Of a stretch of 64,000 nucleotides of DNA, positions 1-10,420 are shown in pieces (position 1 is the first letter of the stretch; each line of letters opens with the position of its first letter). The notes beneath the pieces were generated by a model that was not told the DNA's origin, did not search any database, and worked only from the letters and a program-made list of their open reading frames with translations. The DNA is from an uncultured Rhodospirillaceae bacterium (GTDB taxonomy: Bacteria > Pseudomonadota > Alphaproteobacteria > Dongiales > Dongiaceae). Made by a program: the position numbers and the translations under genes. The stretch covers positions 1 to 64,000 of the forward strand of contig CADEFF010000002.1 of the NCBI GenBank assembly GCA_902826565.1, read 5' to 3'.

Positions 1-1716
1 GGCCGAGGCGCGGGCCGCGTGCTCGGCGAGCGAGACCACGTTGCGCCAGGGCCGCTCCTGGCTCGGCCGGCCGAAATAATAGCCTTGCAGGAACTGGACG
101 CCTTCATTGGCGAGGAAGGCCGCGTCCTCGCCGGTCTCCACGCATTCCGCGACCGTCTCGAGCCCGAAGGCCTCGGCGAGCCCGACCAGATTGCGCACGA
201 AGAGCTGCTGCTCGGGATTGTCGTGCAGTTGCCGGATGAAGGCGCCGTCGATCTTGACGATGTCGAAGGTGAGCGCCTGGAGATGGCGGAAGCTCGTGAA
301 GCCGGCGCCGAAATCGTCGAGCGCCACGCGGCAGCCGAGGCCGCGGATCTCGCCGAGGAAGCGCGCCGTTTCGTCGATATCCTGGAGCGCGGCCGTCTCG
401 GTGATCTCGATCACCAGCCGCTTCGCGAGATCGGGCCGCCCATGGAGCAGCGACTTCAGCGTGCGGAGCCACACCGGATCGGTGGTGGTGAGGCCGGAGA
501 TGTTGACCGCGAGGCCGTTGACGGTGCTGGTGGCGAGCTCGGCCACCGCGAGCTCCAGCACGTGACGGTCCATCTGGCGCACCAGGCCGAGCTGCTCGAC
601 CACCGGCACGAAGGCCGCGGCCGGAATGAGCTCGCCATCGTTGGAACGAAGGCGCACCAGGCACTCGTAAAGCGCCGGCTGGTGCGAGACCGACTTGACG
701 ATCGGCTGGAAGGCGAAGGCGAGCCGGTTCTCGGCGATCGCCCGCTCGACTTCGGCGGCGATCGACTGGCTGCGGCGATGCAGGAGGTCCTGCTGCTGGG
801 TCGGGCGATAGGGCGCGAAGCAATCGCGGCCCTCACGCTTCGCCTGGCGGAGCGCGGTTTCGGCGCGGGTCACCACGTCCTGCGCGGTCTGGCCCGAGCC
901 CGAGAAGAGGATGCCGCCGATCGAGACGGTCACATGGATGCGCGCATCGTCGACCGAGACGGCCATTTCGCGCACGGACTGCAGCATGCGCTCGGCCGCC
1001 TGCTGCATCTGCTGCATGCCGGAGCGCGGCAGCAGGACGCCGAAACGGTCGGCGCCGATGCGCCCGACCACGTCGGCCGGGCGGAGCAGATGGTCGAGCC
1101 GCTGGCCGAGGGCGATCAGCACGCGGTCGCCGGTTTCGTAGCCGAAGGCGTTGTTGATCTTGGAGAGATTGTCGATGCCCAGCACCAGGAACGCGCCGCT
1201 CTCGTTGCTCTTGCGGCATTGCGCGAGGTGGTGGTCGATCGCGTCCTTGAGACGCGACTGGTTGAAATGGCCGGTAAGGTCGTCGAAGCTCGCGAGCCGC
1301 TCGAGCTTCGCCTCATGCTGCTTGCGCGCGCTGATGAGGCGCAGCGTGCCGATGAGGCGGGCCGCCTTGCCGTCAGCGCCGAACTGCACCTGGCCGCGGT
1401 CATGCACCCAGCATTCCTCGCCGCGCGTCCGCATGAGGCGGTACTCGGCGTCGTACGGGCCGGTGCGCGCGAGATGGTCGGTCAGCGCCTGGCGGCGCTT
1501 CGGAAGGTCTTCGGAATGGATGTAGGCCGCGAACCCGGCGCCGGAATCCGGCACCTGCGTCGCGTCGGTATCGAAGAACGCGCTGGCGAGGCCCACCCAG
1601 GCGAGGCGATCGGTCGAGAAATCCCAGTCGTAAACGAGGTCGCCGGACGCTTCGATCGCGTCTCGGACCCAACCTAGTGTCTTCGGGGATGCGCGCGTCT
1701 TCTTGACAACGCTCAT
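1..1716 (-). CDS. PAS-GGDEF-EAL cyclic-di-GMP phosphodiesterase-like protein (3' end outside window)
   Basis: The frame is open from ATG 1716 to base 1 (572 codons), so the C-terminus is missing. An AGGAGG ten bases upstream fixes the start. Domain order is a PAS fold (about residues 20-125, no membrane segment or signal peptide), GGDEF (about 130-290) and EAL (about 310-560). The GGDEF site reads GADRF (221-225), so diguanylate cyclase activity is unlikely. The EAL domain keeps ECLVR (E351), DDFGAG (D467, D468) and the terminal GYYFGRP, so I infer an active c-di-GMP phosphodiesterase in which PAS and the degenerate GGDEF act as sensory or GTP-binding modules. It would act in the cytoplasm on motility or biofilm decisions. 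It is transcribed alone and away from its right-hand neighbours. Confidence 0.9.
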   Translation of the reverse strand, partial: MSVVKKTRASPKTLGWVRDAIEASGDLVYDWDFSTDRLAWVGLASAFFDTDATQVPDSGAGFAAYIHSEDLPKRRQALTDHLARTGPYDAEYRLMRTRGEECWVHDRGQVQFGADGKAARLIGTLRLISARKQHEAKLERLASFDDLTGHFNQSRLKDAIDHHLAQCRKSNESGAFLVLGIDNLSKINNAFGYETGDRVLIALGQRLDHLLRPADVVGRIGADRFGVLLPRSGMQQMQQAAERMLQSVREMAVSVDDARIHVTVSIGGILFSGSGQTAQDVVTRAETALRQAKREGRDCFAPYRPTQQQDLLHRRSQSIAAEVERAIAENRLAFAFQPIVKSVSHQPALYECLVRLRSNDGELIPAAAFVPVVEQLGLVRQMDRHVLELAVAELATSTVNGLAVNISGLTTTDPVWLRTLKSLLHGRPDLAKRLVIEITETAALQDIDETARFLGEIRGLGCRVALDDFGAGFTSFRHLQALTFDIVKIDGAFIRQLHDNPEQQLFVRNLVGLAEAFGLETVAECVETGEDAAFLANEGVQFLQGYYFGRPSQERPWRNVVSLAEHAARASA

Positions 1717-2051
1717 TGACGCCAAACCTCCTACCTGAAGGCCGCCCGATCCCCCGCTTGAATTGCTTCGCGCACGGTTCGGCCGTAGTCGCCCAATTCC
1801 TTTCGGGCAAGTGCGACCCTAGGCCCGCCGGCTTAACAATCGGTGAATGGGTCAAAAGCAGTACCAAAGCGATGATTTAGCAGAGAAAAACTGTCTCAAA
1901 TGCGATGCAATCTGGTTAACGCGCCTATGAATGATTAACCATGTTCGGCAAGGAATCGGCCTGGCGGCCGCCGCGCCCCCGCCCGATATTCCGGGAAGGT
2001 CCGTGCCGATAGCTTGGCGCGGATTCGCGTCAAACCCATGCGGTCCGCCGA
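1717..2051. other. gene-free stretch between divergent genes
   Basis: No convincing coding sequence. Bases about 1830-1945 are clearly less GC-rich than the rest of the window and probably hold the promoters of the leftward c-di-GMP gene and the rightward small gene. I could not pick out a specific -35/-10 pair or operator. Confidence 0.5.
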
Positions 2052-2366
2052 ATGACGATGTCGATCATGGCCCTGCCGGCGCCCACCATGCAGCCCCGCT
2101 CGGAGCGCGCGGCGGCGGACGGCCCGCGGCAGCGCTTCCGGAACGCCTGGGAGACCTCGTTCGGTCCGCCCACCACGGACCGGCCAATCCTCATCGATCG
2201 ACGGACCCTCGGCGGCGCGGCGTTCCTCGCGCAGGAGCTCGGTCAATCGAGCCCGCCCGAGACGCGGCCGGCGGCGGAGTTCGCCTTTGCGCTCTATGCC
2301 CGGACCCAGCAGAGCGACGACCCGGTCATCGCCGGCGACTGGGTGGTCGTGAGCCGCAGCCTCTGA
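2052..2366 (+). CDS. small hypothetical protein (104 aa)
   Basis: I do not recognise this protein. It is 104 residues from ATG 2052; ATG 2058 and ATG 2067 are alternative starts, and none has a strong ribosome site. The N-terminal third is rich in Pro, Ala and Arg; the C-terminal half (about 45-104) looks folded, with a hydrophobic/aromatic end (EFAFALYAR, then GDWVVVSRSL). There is no membrane segment, signal peptide or metal motif. It lies alone between the c-di-GMP gene and the acyl-CoA synthetase, on the same strand as the latter with a 123-base gap. It could be a conserved alphaproteobacterial orphan; a spurious frame in GC-rich DNA is not excluded. Confidence 0.5.
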   Translation: MTMSIMALPAPTMQPRSERAAADGPRQRFRNAWETSFGPPTTDRPILIDRRTLGGAAFLAQELGQSSPPETRPAAEFAFALYARTQQSDDPVIAGDWVVVSRSL

Positions 2367-2489
2367 GCCCCCGCGGCCTCTCGCCGCACCCCGCGCGACG
2401 TCGGGCCCGGGGAGCGCGCTGCCCTCGTCAATCCGCATCTCGATTGTTAAGGTCCCGCATTCACCAAACTCGGCCGGGATCGAAAGCTC

Positions 2490-4024
<1,535 letters not shown>

Positions 4025-4028
<4 letters not shown>

Positions 4029-5005
4029 AGGTCTGCATCTACGGCGCCGGCGCGATCGGCGGCCTGCTGGGGGCGAAGCTCGCCGCCGCCGGCGAGGACG
4101 TCACCCTCATTGCCCGCGGACCGCATCTCGCCGCCATGCGCGCGAACGGCCTCACGCTGGTCAGCGACGGGGCGGAGATCGTCGCGCGCCCCTTCGCGAC
4201 CGAGGATCCGGCCGAGGCCGGCCCTCAAGACGCCATCATCATCGCCCTGAAGGCGCCGGGCGTGCCGGCGATCGCCGAACGGCTCCGGCCGATGCTGGGG
4301 CCCGACACCATGGTCGTCACCGCGATGAACGGGGTCCCCTGGTGGTATTTCCACGGGCTCGACGGCCCCTGGCGCGACCGGCGCATCGCCTGCCTCGACC
4401 CGGAAGGGAAGCTCGAGCAGGCCATCGAGACGAAGCGCGTGATCGGTTGCGACGTCTATCCGCCGGCCGAGATCGCAGCGCCGGGCGTGATCCATCACCA
4501 ATATGGCAACCGCTTCATGCTGGGCGAGCCGGACGGCAGCAAGAGCGACCGCATCCAGGCCCTGTCCCGGACGCTCGCCAAAGCCGGCTTCAAGGCGCCC
4601 GTCAGACCGCGCATCCGCGACGACATCTGGATCAAGCTCTGGGGCAATCTCAGCTTCAACCCGGTCAGCGTGCTGACCCTCGGCACCCTTGCGCGCATCG
4701 CGGGCGATGCCGGCACCCGGGCGGTGATCCGCCGCATGATGGCGGAGGCCGAGACGGTCGGCCGCGCGCTCGGCGTCGATTTCGCGGTCGATATCGAGAC
4801 CCGCATCGGCTGGGCCGCGGATGTCGGCGAGCATCGCACCTCCATGCTGCAGGACCTCGAGCAGGGCCGCGCCATGGAGATCGATGCGCTGCTGGGCGCC
4901 GTGGTGGAGATGGGGGATCTCGTCGGGATCGACACCCCGATCCTCGACGTCATCCTCGCCCTCGTCGTGCAGCGGGCGCAGATCGCGGGCGGCTATCCGC
5001 GCTGA
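4025..5005 (+). CDS. ketopantoate reductase family protein (ApbA/PanE-like)
   Basis: A 326-residue NADPH-dependent 2-dehydropantoate 2-reductase family enzyme. The Rossmann motif GAGAIGG sits at residues 7-13 directly after the start, and the catalytic-type lysine of the second domain is K204 in the IKLWGNLSFNP stretch. I place the start at TTG 4025 because it gives the canonical N-terminus KVCIYGAGAIGG and overlaps the preceding stop by four bases. Such genes next to CoA ligases are often not true panE but reduce other 2-oxo or beta-keto acids, so coupling to the synthetase suggests a shared catabolic substrate. That is inference. Confidence 0.85.
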
Positions 5006-5105
5006 GGGCGGTGCGGGCCGCAACCCTGCCTCGCAGGCCCTGCCATCGACGCGCGGGGACCCGGCGTCCTATCCTGACGCCCGTCATCTTCGAGGGGAGG
5101 AAACC

Positions 5106-5855
5106 ATGCGCTTTCTCGTGTTCCAACATATCCGGAGCGAGCATCCCGGCATCTTCCGCGACTTCTTCGCCGCCGACGGCGTGGCCTGGGACGCGGTGGA
5201 ACTCGACGAAGGCGAGCCGATCCCGCCGCTCGACAACTACGATGCGCTGATGGTCATGGGGGGTCCGATGGACGTCTGGGAAACCGACCGTCATCCCTGG
5301 CTCATCCCCGAGAAGGCTGCGATCCGCGACGCGGTGCGCGAGCGCAACATGCCCTATCTCGGTCTTTGCCTCGGCCATCAACTGCTCGCCGATGCGCTCG
5401 GCGGCGCCTGCCGCATGATGGCGAAGCCGGAGATCGGCGTGCTCGACATCGAGCTGACGCCCGCCGCCGCCGAGGACCCGCTCTTCGCGGGGCTTTCGCC
5501 GCGCGGCAAGGCGCTGCAATGGCACAGCGTCGAGGTGGTGGAAGCGCCGAAGGATGCGACGGTTCTCGCCAGGGCGGCCGATTGTGCGAACGAGGCAATG
5601 CGCGTCGGCGACCGCGCCTGGGGCATCCAGTATCACGTCGAGATCACCGACGAGACGGTGCCGCAATGGGGCTGCATCCCGGAATATGCGGTCGCGCTCG
5701 AGAAGCGGCTGGGCCAGGGTTCGCTCCCCGCCCTCGAGAAAGCCGTGCGGGAATCGCTGCCCGCCATGAGCCGCGATGCGCGGCGGCTCTACGATAACTT
5801 CAAGGCGGTGGTGCAGGTCGCACGGCAGCGCCGTCCGGCGCGCGTCGCCGAGTGA
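5106..5855 (+). CDS. class I glutamine amidotransferase-like protein (GMP-synthase type)
   Basis: A 249-residue stand-alone GATase1 domain. The nucleophile is C88 in GLCLGHQLL and the catalytic His lies in IQYHVEI, followed by a Glu as expected. GGPMDVWE forms the oxyanion-side loop. A strong GAGGGGAGG just upstream decides ATG 5106. Proteins of this GuaA-N-like group hydrolyse gamma-glutamyl amides or transfer the ammonia, and no synthase partner domain is present here. It lies 100 bases after the reductase and its stop overlaps the GTG of the iron permease (GTGA), so it is probably co-transcribed with both neighbours. The link to iron uptake is unexplained. Confidence 0.85.
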   Translation: MRFLVFQHIRSEHPGIFRDFFAADGVAWDAVELDEGEPIPPLDNYDALMVMGGPMDVWETDRHPWLIPEKAAIRDAVRERNMPYLGLCLGHQLLADALGGACRMMAKPEIGVLDIELTPAAAEDPLFAGLSPRGKALQWHSVEVVEAPKDATVLARAADCANEAMRVGDRAWGIQYHVEITDETVPQWGCIPEYAVALEKRLGQGSLPALEKAVRESLPAMSRDARRLYDNFKAVVQVARQRRPARVAE

Positions 5856-7561
5856 CCCTGCTGGCCGAGGGCGCCCCGGCGCGGCCGGGGCCATGGCATC
5901 GGCTGCGACGCCTCGGCTGGCCCGGCTGGGTGTCGATCCTGCTGACGGCGCTGCTGCTGGCGCCCGTCCTCGCCGTGCTGGTGAATGTTTTCGCCCCCGG
6001 CAACGGCACCATGTCGCATCTCGCCGAGACGGTGCTCGGCGGCTACATCGTCAACACCGTCGGCCTTGCGATCGGCACCGGCATCGGGGTGCTGGTGATC
6101 GGCGCCGGGCTCGGCTGGCTCGTCACCATGTGCGATTTCCCGGGGCGGCGTTTCTTCGAATGGGGCCTCGTGCTGCCGCTCGCCGTGCCGGCCTATGTGA
6201 TGGCTTTCGTCTATGTCCAGCTCCTGCAATATGCGGGCCCGGTGCAGAACTGGATGCGCGGCGTGACCGGCTGGGGACACGGCGACTACTGGTTCCCGGA
6301 GATCCGCTCGCTCGGCGGCGCGATCGCGATGCTGGTCTTCGTGCTCTACCCGTATGTCTATCTGCTCGCCCGGGCCGCCTTCATCGAGCAATCGGTCTGC
6401 GCGCTCGATGTGAGCCGCACGCTCGGCTGCAGCGCCTGGGGCAGCTTCTACCGGGTGGCGCTGCCGTTGGCGCGCCCGGCCATCGCCGCGGGCGTCGCCC
6501 TCGCCCTCATGGAGGCGGTGGCCGATTTCGGCGTGGTCTCCTATTTCGACCTGCCGACCTTCACCACCGGCATCTACCGCGCCTGGTTCTCCTTCAGCGA
6601 CCATGTGGCCGCGGCGCAGCTATCGAGCGCGCTGCTCGGCATCGTCTTCGGGATCCTGCTGCTGGAGCGCGTCCTGCGCGGGCGGAGCCGCTATCACCAC
6701 ACCAGCGGCCGCTACCGGCCGCTGGTGCGCTACAGGCTGCGCGGCATCCGGGCGGCGTTCGCCTGCCTCGCCGCCGCGCTGCCGCTCGGTATCGGCTTTT
6801 TGCTGCCGGCGATCATCCTCCTGCAGCTCACGATAAAGCACGGCGACCAGCAGTTCGGCGCGCGGTATCTGGAGCTCGCGCGAAACAGCGTCACGCTCGC
6901 CGGCCTCGCCGCCGCAATCGCCGTGACGGCGGGATTTCTCGTCGCGCTCGCGGCCCGGATCCGGCCCGGCTATGCGCCGCATATCGCGATGCGCGTGGCC
7001 GGTCTCGGCTATGCCGTGCCGGGCGCGGTCATCGCGATCGGCGTACTGTTGCCGGTGACCGCTTTCGACAATGCGGTCGACGGCGCGATGCGGAACCTGT
7101 TCGGCGTCTCCACCGGCCTCATCTTCAGCGGCAGCATCTTCGCGCTGCTCTATGCCTATACGGTGCGCTTTCTCGCGAGCGCGCTGCAGCCGATCGAAGC
7201 GGGCCTGCAGACCGTGACCCCGGGCATGGACAGCGCCGCCCGCACCCTCGGCCGCGGACCGCTCGGCCTGGTGACCGACGTGCATGCGCCGCTGATCTGG
7301 CCGAGCCTGCTCACGGCGGCGCTGCTGGTGTTCGTCGATGTGATGAAGGAGCTGCCGGCCACGCTCATCATGCGGCCGTTCAACTTCGACACGCTGGCAG
7401 TGCAGGCCTTCAACCTGGCGCGCGACGAACGGCTGGCCGAGGCCTCGACCCCGTCCCTTACCATCGTCGCCGTCGGTCTGCTGCCGGTGTTTCTGCTGAG
7501 CCGCGCCATCGCGCGCGGCCGGCCCGGTCGGAGCCCGCTCATATCGGGCTCCGACCGGTAA
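5852..7561 (+). CDS. ferric iron ABC transporter permease, two fused domains (FbpB-type)
   Basis: A 569-residue inner-membrane protein with about twelve membrane segments in two homologous halves, the standard length of the FbpB/SfuB family that moves Fe(III) delivered by a periplasmic binding protein. Each half has a cytoplasmic EAA-type loop: SRTLGCSAWGSFYRVALPLA in the first and ARTLGRGPLGLVTDVHAPLI in the second. The start is GTG 5852, inside the stop of the amidotransferase gene. The binding protein is convergent just downstream; no ATPase (FbpC) lies in the window, so it must come from elsewhere. Confidence 0.92.
   Translation: MTLLAEGAPARPGPWHRLRRLGWPGWVSILLTALLLAPVLAVLVNVFAPGNGTMSHLAETVLGGYIVNTVGLAIGTGIGVLVIGAGLGWLVTMCDFPGRRFFEWGLVLPLAVPAYVMAFVYVQLLQYAGPVQNWMRGVTGWGHGDYWFPEIRSLGGAIAMLVFVLYPYVYLLARAAFIEQSVCALDVSRTLGCSAWGSFYRVALPLARPAIAAGVALALMEAVADFGVVSYFDLPTFTTGIYRAWFSFSDHVAAAQLSSALLGIVFGILLLERVLRGRSRYHHTSGRYRPLVRYRLRGIRAAFACLAAALPLGIGFLLPAIILLQLTIKHGDQQFGARYLELARNSVTLAGLAAAIAVTAGFLVALAARIRPGYAPHIAMRVAGLGYAVPGAVIAIGVLLPVTAFDNAVDGAMRNLFGVSTGLIFSGSIFALLYAYTVRFLASALQPIEAGLQTVTPGMDSAARTLGRGPLGLVTDVHAPLIWPSLLTAALLVFVDVMKELPATLIMRPFNFDTLAVQAFNLARDERLAEASTPSLTIVAVGLLPVFLLSRAIARGRPGRSPLISGSDR
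7524..7558. terminator. bidirectional stem-loop terminator between convergent iron genes
   Basis: Arms 7524-7537 and 7545-7558 form a perfect 14-bp stem with a 7-base loop (ctcatat). It occupies the last codons of the permease gene and ends one base before its stop. The convergent binding-protein gene ends at 7571, so the hairpin can serve both transcripts. There is no long T-run on either side. Confidence 0.65.
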
Positions 7562-7570
7562 AGACGCCGC

Positions 7571-8623
7571 TTACTTCCAGCCGACGCGGTCGTAGATCGC
7601 CTGCGCCGCGGCCTGGTTCTCGCCGTAGGTTCCGACGTTCACCGGGTCCTTTTTGAATTCGCCGAGCGATTTGAGCTCGGGATTGTCGAAGGTGATGTCG
7701 ACGACGGGATACTCGTTGTTGCCGATGGCGAAGTCGCGCTGCGCCTCGTCGCTCGCCAGGAACTCAAGGAACCTGATCGCATTCTCGGGATGCGGCGCGT
7801 GGATCGCGACGCCGGCGCCCGAGATGTTCACGTGGGTTCCGCGATCGGCCTGGTTCGGGAAGATCACGCCGACCTTCTCCGCCACGGCGCGATCCGCGGC
7901 ATCGTCCGACTTCAGAAGGCGAACATAGTAGTAGGTGTTGGCGATGGCGAGCTGGCACTCGCCGGCCGCAACCGCCTTGATCTGGTCGGTATCGCCGCCC
8001 TGCGGTTCGCGCGCGAGGTTGGACGCCACGCCCTGCGCCCATTTCTCGGCCGTCTCCTCGCCGCTCTCCTCGATGATCGAGCCGAGCAGCGACAGGTTGT
8101 ATACGTTCGAACCGGAACGGACGCAGACCTTGCCTTTCCATTTCGGATCGGCGAGATCCTCGTAGCTCGTCACGGCGCCCGGCTCGACCTCGGCCTTGCT
8201 GTAGAAGATCACGCGAGCACGCATGGAGAAGCCGAACCAGTAGCCTTGCGGGTCCCGCAGGCTTACCGGCACGCGGTCGTTCAGCAGCGCCGAATCCACC
8301 GGGCGAAGAATGCCGGCGTCCTCGGCCCGCCAGAGGCGGCCCGCATCGGCGGTGATGAAGATGTCGGCGGGACTGTTCTCGCCCTCGTTCCTGATGCGCT
8401 CGATGAGCGCGTCTTCCTTGTCCTCGATCCGGTTGATGACGATCCCCGTCTCCCTCGTGAAGGCGGCATAGATCTCGTCGTCGGACTGGTAATGGCGCGC
8501 GGTATAGATGTTGAGCACCGGCTCCTCGGCCGCGGCCGCCGAAGCTGCCGTGGTAAGGAGCAAAAGAACGCCGAATATCAGCAACTTGCCGATATTAAAC
8601 GGGTGTCTCAGCCAGGTCGTCAT
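7571..8623 (-). CDS. Fe(III) ABC transporter periplasmic binding protein (FbpA/FutA-type)
   Basis: A 350-residue extracellular solute-binding protein for ferric iron. The N-terminus has a Sec signal peptide with hydrophobic core LLIFGVLLLLTTAASAAAA, cleaved near residue 33. Mature features are the opening NIYTARHYQSD, and a tyrosine cluster in IANTYYYVRL, which is the Fe-phenolate ligand region of the family. I choose ATG 8623 rather than in-frame starts further upstream because GGAGGGGG precedes it and the signal peptide then has normal length. A near-perfect palindrome 24 bases upstream suggests iron repression. It is convergent with the fused permease. Confidence 0.93.
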   Translation of the reverse strand: MTTWLRHPFNIGKLLIFGVLLLLTTAASAAAAEEPVLNIYTARHYQSDDEIYAAFTRETGIVINRIEDKEDALIERIRNEGENSPADIFITADAGRLWRAEDAGILRPVDSALLNDRVPVSLRDPQGYWFGFSMRARVIFYSKAEVEPGAVTSYEDLADPKWKGKVCVRSGSNVYNLSLLGSIIEESGEETAEKWAQGVASNLAREPQGGDTDQIKAVAAGECQLAIANTYYYVRLLKSDDAADRAVAEKVGVIFPNQADRGTHVNISGAGVAIHAPHPENAIRFLEFLASDEAQRDFAIGNNEYPVVDITFDNPELKSLGEFKKDPVNVGTYGENQAAAQAIYDRVGWK

Positions 8624-8646
8624 GAAGCCCCCTCCGGTTCTAGCTG

Positions 8647-8673
8647 TGCGTATGCGAACTATTCGCATATGCA
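8647..8673. promoter_or_regulatory. 27-bp palindrome, probable Fur-type operator
   Basis: The core TATGCGAACTATTCGCATA (8651-8669) is a perfect 8-3-8 inverted repeat; after one mismatched pair (8650/8670) the symmetry resumes as TGC...GCA out to 8647 and 8673. It is centred 37 bases before the start of the iron-binding protein gene. ATGCGAA/TTCGCAT half-sites resemble Fur-family boxes of several proteobacteria. The assignment to Fur is inference from gene context. Confidence 0.65.
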
Positions 8674-8774
8674 ATTAGGGAAGGGGCGCCCGGCTGTCAA
8701 TGCTGGCCGGCCCCCGACATCGAGGGGATTTCAGCCGTTTGCCCCGAGCCAGGGGCGTTTCGTCGCGGGCCCGC

Positions 8775-9776
8775 TCAGCCGGCGGGAGCCGCGCGCCGGC
8801 GGAGATGATGCTCGACCAGGTCGAGATGGTCGTTGCCGAAGAAGAGCTTGCCGTCGAGCAGCACGGCCGGCAGGCCGAAGAGCCCGGACGCCACCGCTTC
8901 TGCGAGATTGGCGTCGAGCGCGGCTTTCAGACGTTCATCGGCGACGACAGCCGGTACCGCCGCCGGATCGAGCCCCGCCCGTTCCGCGAAGCGCTGCAAC
9001 GTGGCGATGTCGTCGATATCGGCGCTCTCGGACCAGTAGGCGCGGATCAGCGGCACGACCAGCGCCTCCGCCTTGCCCTGCTCGGCCGCATGAAGTGCCA
9101 GGCGCTGGGCCCGTGCCGGCCGCAGCGGGTAGCCCGGGTGCGGCTTCACCGGCAGGCCGAGCAGCGCCGCCTGATCCAGCAAATCCTGCCGATACCAGCG
9201 CACGAAGGCGGAATTGGCTTCGAGCGGCCGACGCCCGTCGACCGCATCCATCAGCTTCGGCAGATGCACGGGGCGCCAGCGCAGCTCGGCGCCATGGCGC
9301 CGGGCGATATCGCCGATGCGCGAGGCGGCGAGGTAGCACCAGGGGCTGTGGAAATCGAACCAAAAATCGAGCTGCGGCGGCGGCACACCCTCGGCCGCCG
9401 TGCCCGAGCCCAGAAAACGCGCGAGCGAAACGACGGCCCGCTGATGCGTGCCCTTCATGACGAGCTTGTCGTCCTGCCTCGCCTCGCAGGCGAAGTCGAT
9501 GCGCCGCCCCTGCATCGACAGAAACCCGGCCGTGACGACCAGCGGTATGCCGATGTAAGCGGGCGCCAGGTGCTCGACATCGACCTTGGTGCCGACCGTG
9601 ACCTCGCCCGGTTCGTAGCAATCCTTCACCGCAAGATGCGAGGCCTCTTCGAAAAGGAGAATGAGCTGGGTGGTGGCGACGACCTCGACGCCGGTATTGC
9701 CGGCCGCCGCCGCGGTATGGGCGCCCGTCGGCACGACGCGAAGCTCGTGACGCGTTCCAGGCGAGGGTATCCGCAT
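8775..9776 (-). CDS. fusion: FlK-like hot-dog thioesterase + HCCA isomerase/GST-kappa (DsbA-fold) protein
   Basis: A 333-residue two-domain protein. Residues 1-122 match the fluoroacetyl-CoA thioesterase (FlK)-like hot-dog family: TTQLILLFEEASHLAV with the catalytic-type Thr and Glu, then TVGTKVDVEHLAPAYIG with the conserved His, and GRRIDFACEARQ. From about residue 135 it is a 2-hydroxychromene-2-carboxylate isomerase/kappa-GST domain opening FWFDFHSPWCYLAA, with the SPWCY active-site region, and ending FFGNDHLDLVEHHL. Both halves look intact and share one frame. The start ATG 9776 gives a normal hot-dog N-terminus. It lies 29 bases after the GST gene on the same strand. A thiol/CoA-ester role in aromatic or glutathione-dependent catabolism is inferred. 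Confidence 0.82.
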   Translation of the reverse strand: MRIPSPGTRHELRVVPTGAHTAAAAGNTGVEVVATTQLILLFEEASHLAVKDCYEPGEVTVGTKVDVEHLAPAYIGIPLVVTAGFLSMQGRRIDFACEARQDDKLVMKGTHQRAVVSLARFLGSGTAAEGVPPPQLDFWFDFHSPWCYLAASRIGDIARRHGAELRWRPVHLPKLMDAVDGRRPLEANSAFVRWYRQDLLDQAALLGLPVKPHPGYPLRPARAQRLALHAAEQGKAEALVVPLIRAYWSESADIDDIATLQRFAERAGLDPAAVPAVVADERLKAALDANLAEAVASGLFGLPAVLLDGKLFFGNDHLDLVEHHLRRRAAPAG

Positions 9777-9805
9777 GATCCGGCGCCGTCTCCGTTCGAC
9801 AGCGC

Positions 9806-10420
9806 TCAGCCCGGCACTTTCATGCCGCGCTGGACGGCCGGACGCGCCGCCATGATCTTCGCCCATCGCGCGAGATCGGCGAGGCCCGCCGATTGCAGGA
9901 GCGCCACGCGCGTCGCGCAGGTCGGATAGAGATTGAGATCGGCGATACTGATCGCGCCCGCGAGAAACTCGCGCCCGGCGAGCTGTCGGTCGCAGGCCGC
10001 GAGATGCGCCAGGAGCCGATCCTCGAACACCTTGATGTTGCCGGGCACCTTCTCCGGCACGACATTCTGCGAGACGAACAGGGCGCCGCTGGTCGGGCCG
10101 ACATCGGTCGCGGATTGCATGAACCATTGCAGTGCGCGCGTCCGGTCGATGCCGCCGGCGGGCAGCAGCTTCCCCGTCTGCAGCGCGTAGTGGAGCATGA
10201 TCGCGCCCGACTGGGTGAGAACGAGAGGCGCGTTGCCCGGCCCGTCCGAATCGACCACGACCGGGATCTGGCCGCGGGGATTGAGCGTCAGGAACTCCGG
10301 CGATCTTTGCTCGCCTTTCGCGAGATCGATCTTGTGGGTCCGGTAGGGCAGGCCGAATTCCTCGAGCGCGATCGAGGCGCGCTGACCGTTGCCGGTACCG
10401 GCCGTGTAGAGATCGATCAT
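9806..10420 (-). CDS. glutathione S-transferase family protein
   Basis: A 204-residue soluble GST. The thioredoxin-fold half (1-80) begins IDLYTAGTGNGQRASIALEE and contains the cis-Pro and glutathione gamma-glutamyl site in GQIPVVVDSDG and LTQSGAIMLHYA. The all-alpha half contains the N-capping segment ISIADLNLYP. It resembles the YfcG/Ure2-like group (family knowledge). ATG 10420 gives this canonical N-terminus. It is upstream of, and probably co-transcribed with, the thioesterase/kappa-GST fusion, which supports glutathione-dependent detoxification or catabolism by the pair. Confidence 0.88.
   Translation of the reverse strand: MIDLYTAGTGNGQRASIALEEFGLPYRTHKIDLAKGEQRSPEFLTLNPRGQIPVVVDSDGPGNAPLVLTQSGAIMLHYALQTGKLLPAGGIDRTRALQWFMQSATDVGPTSGALFVSQNVVPEKVPGNIKVFEDRLLAHLAACDRQLAGREFLAGAISIADLNLYPTCATRVALLQSAGLADLARWAKIMAARPAVQRGMKVPG

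Noticed and set aside
19..1677. Plus-strand frame of 552 codons over the c-di-GMP gene
   Set aside because: The opposite strand encodes a clear PAS-GGDEF-EAL protein with a strong ribosome site; the plus frame shows no family features.
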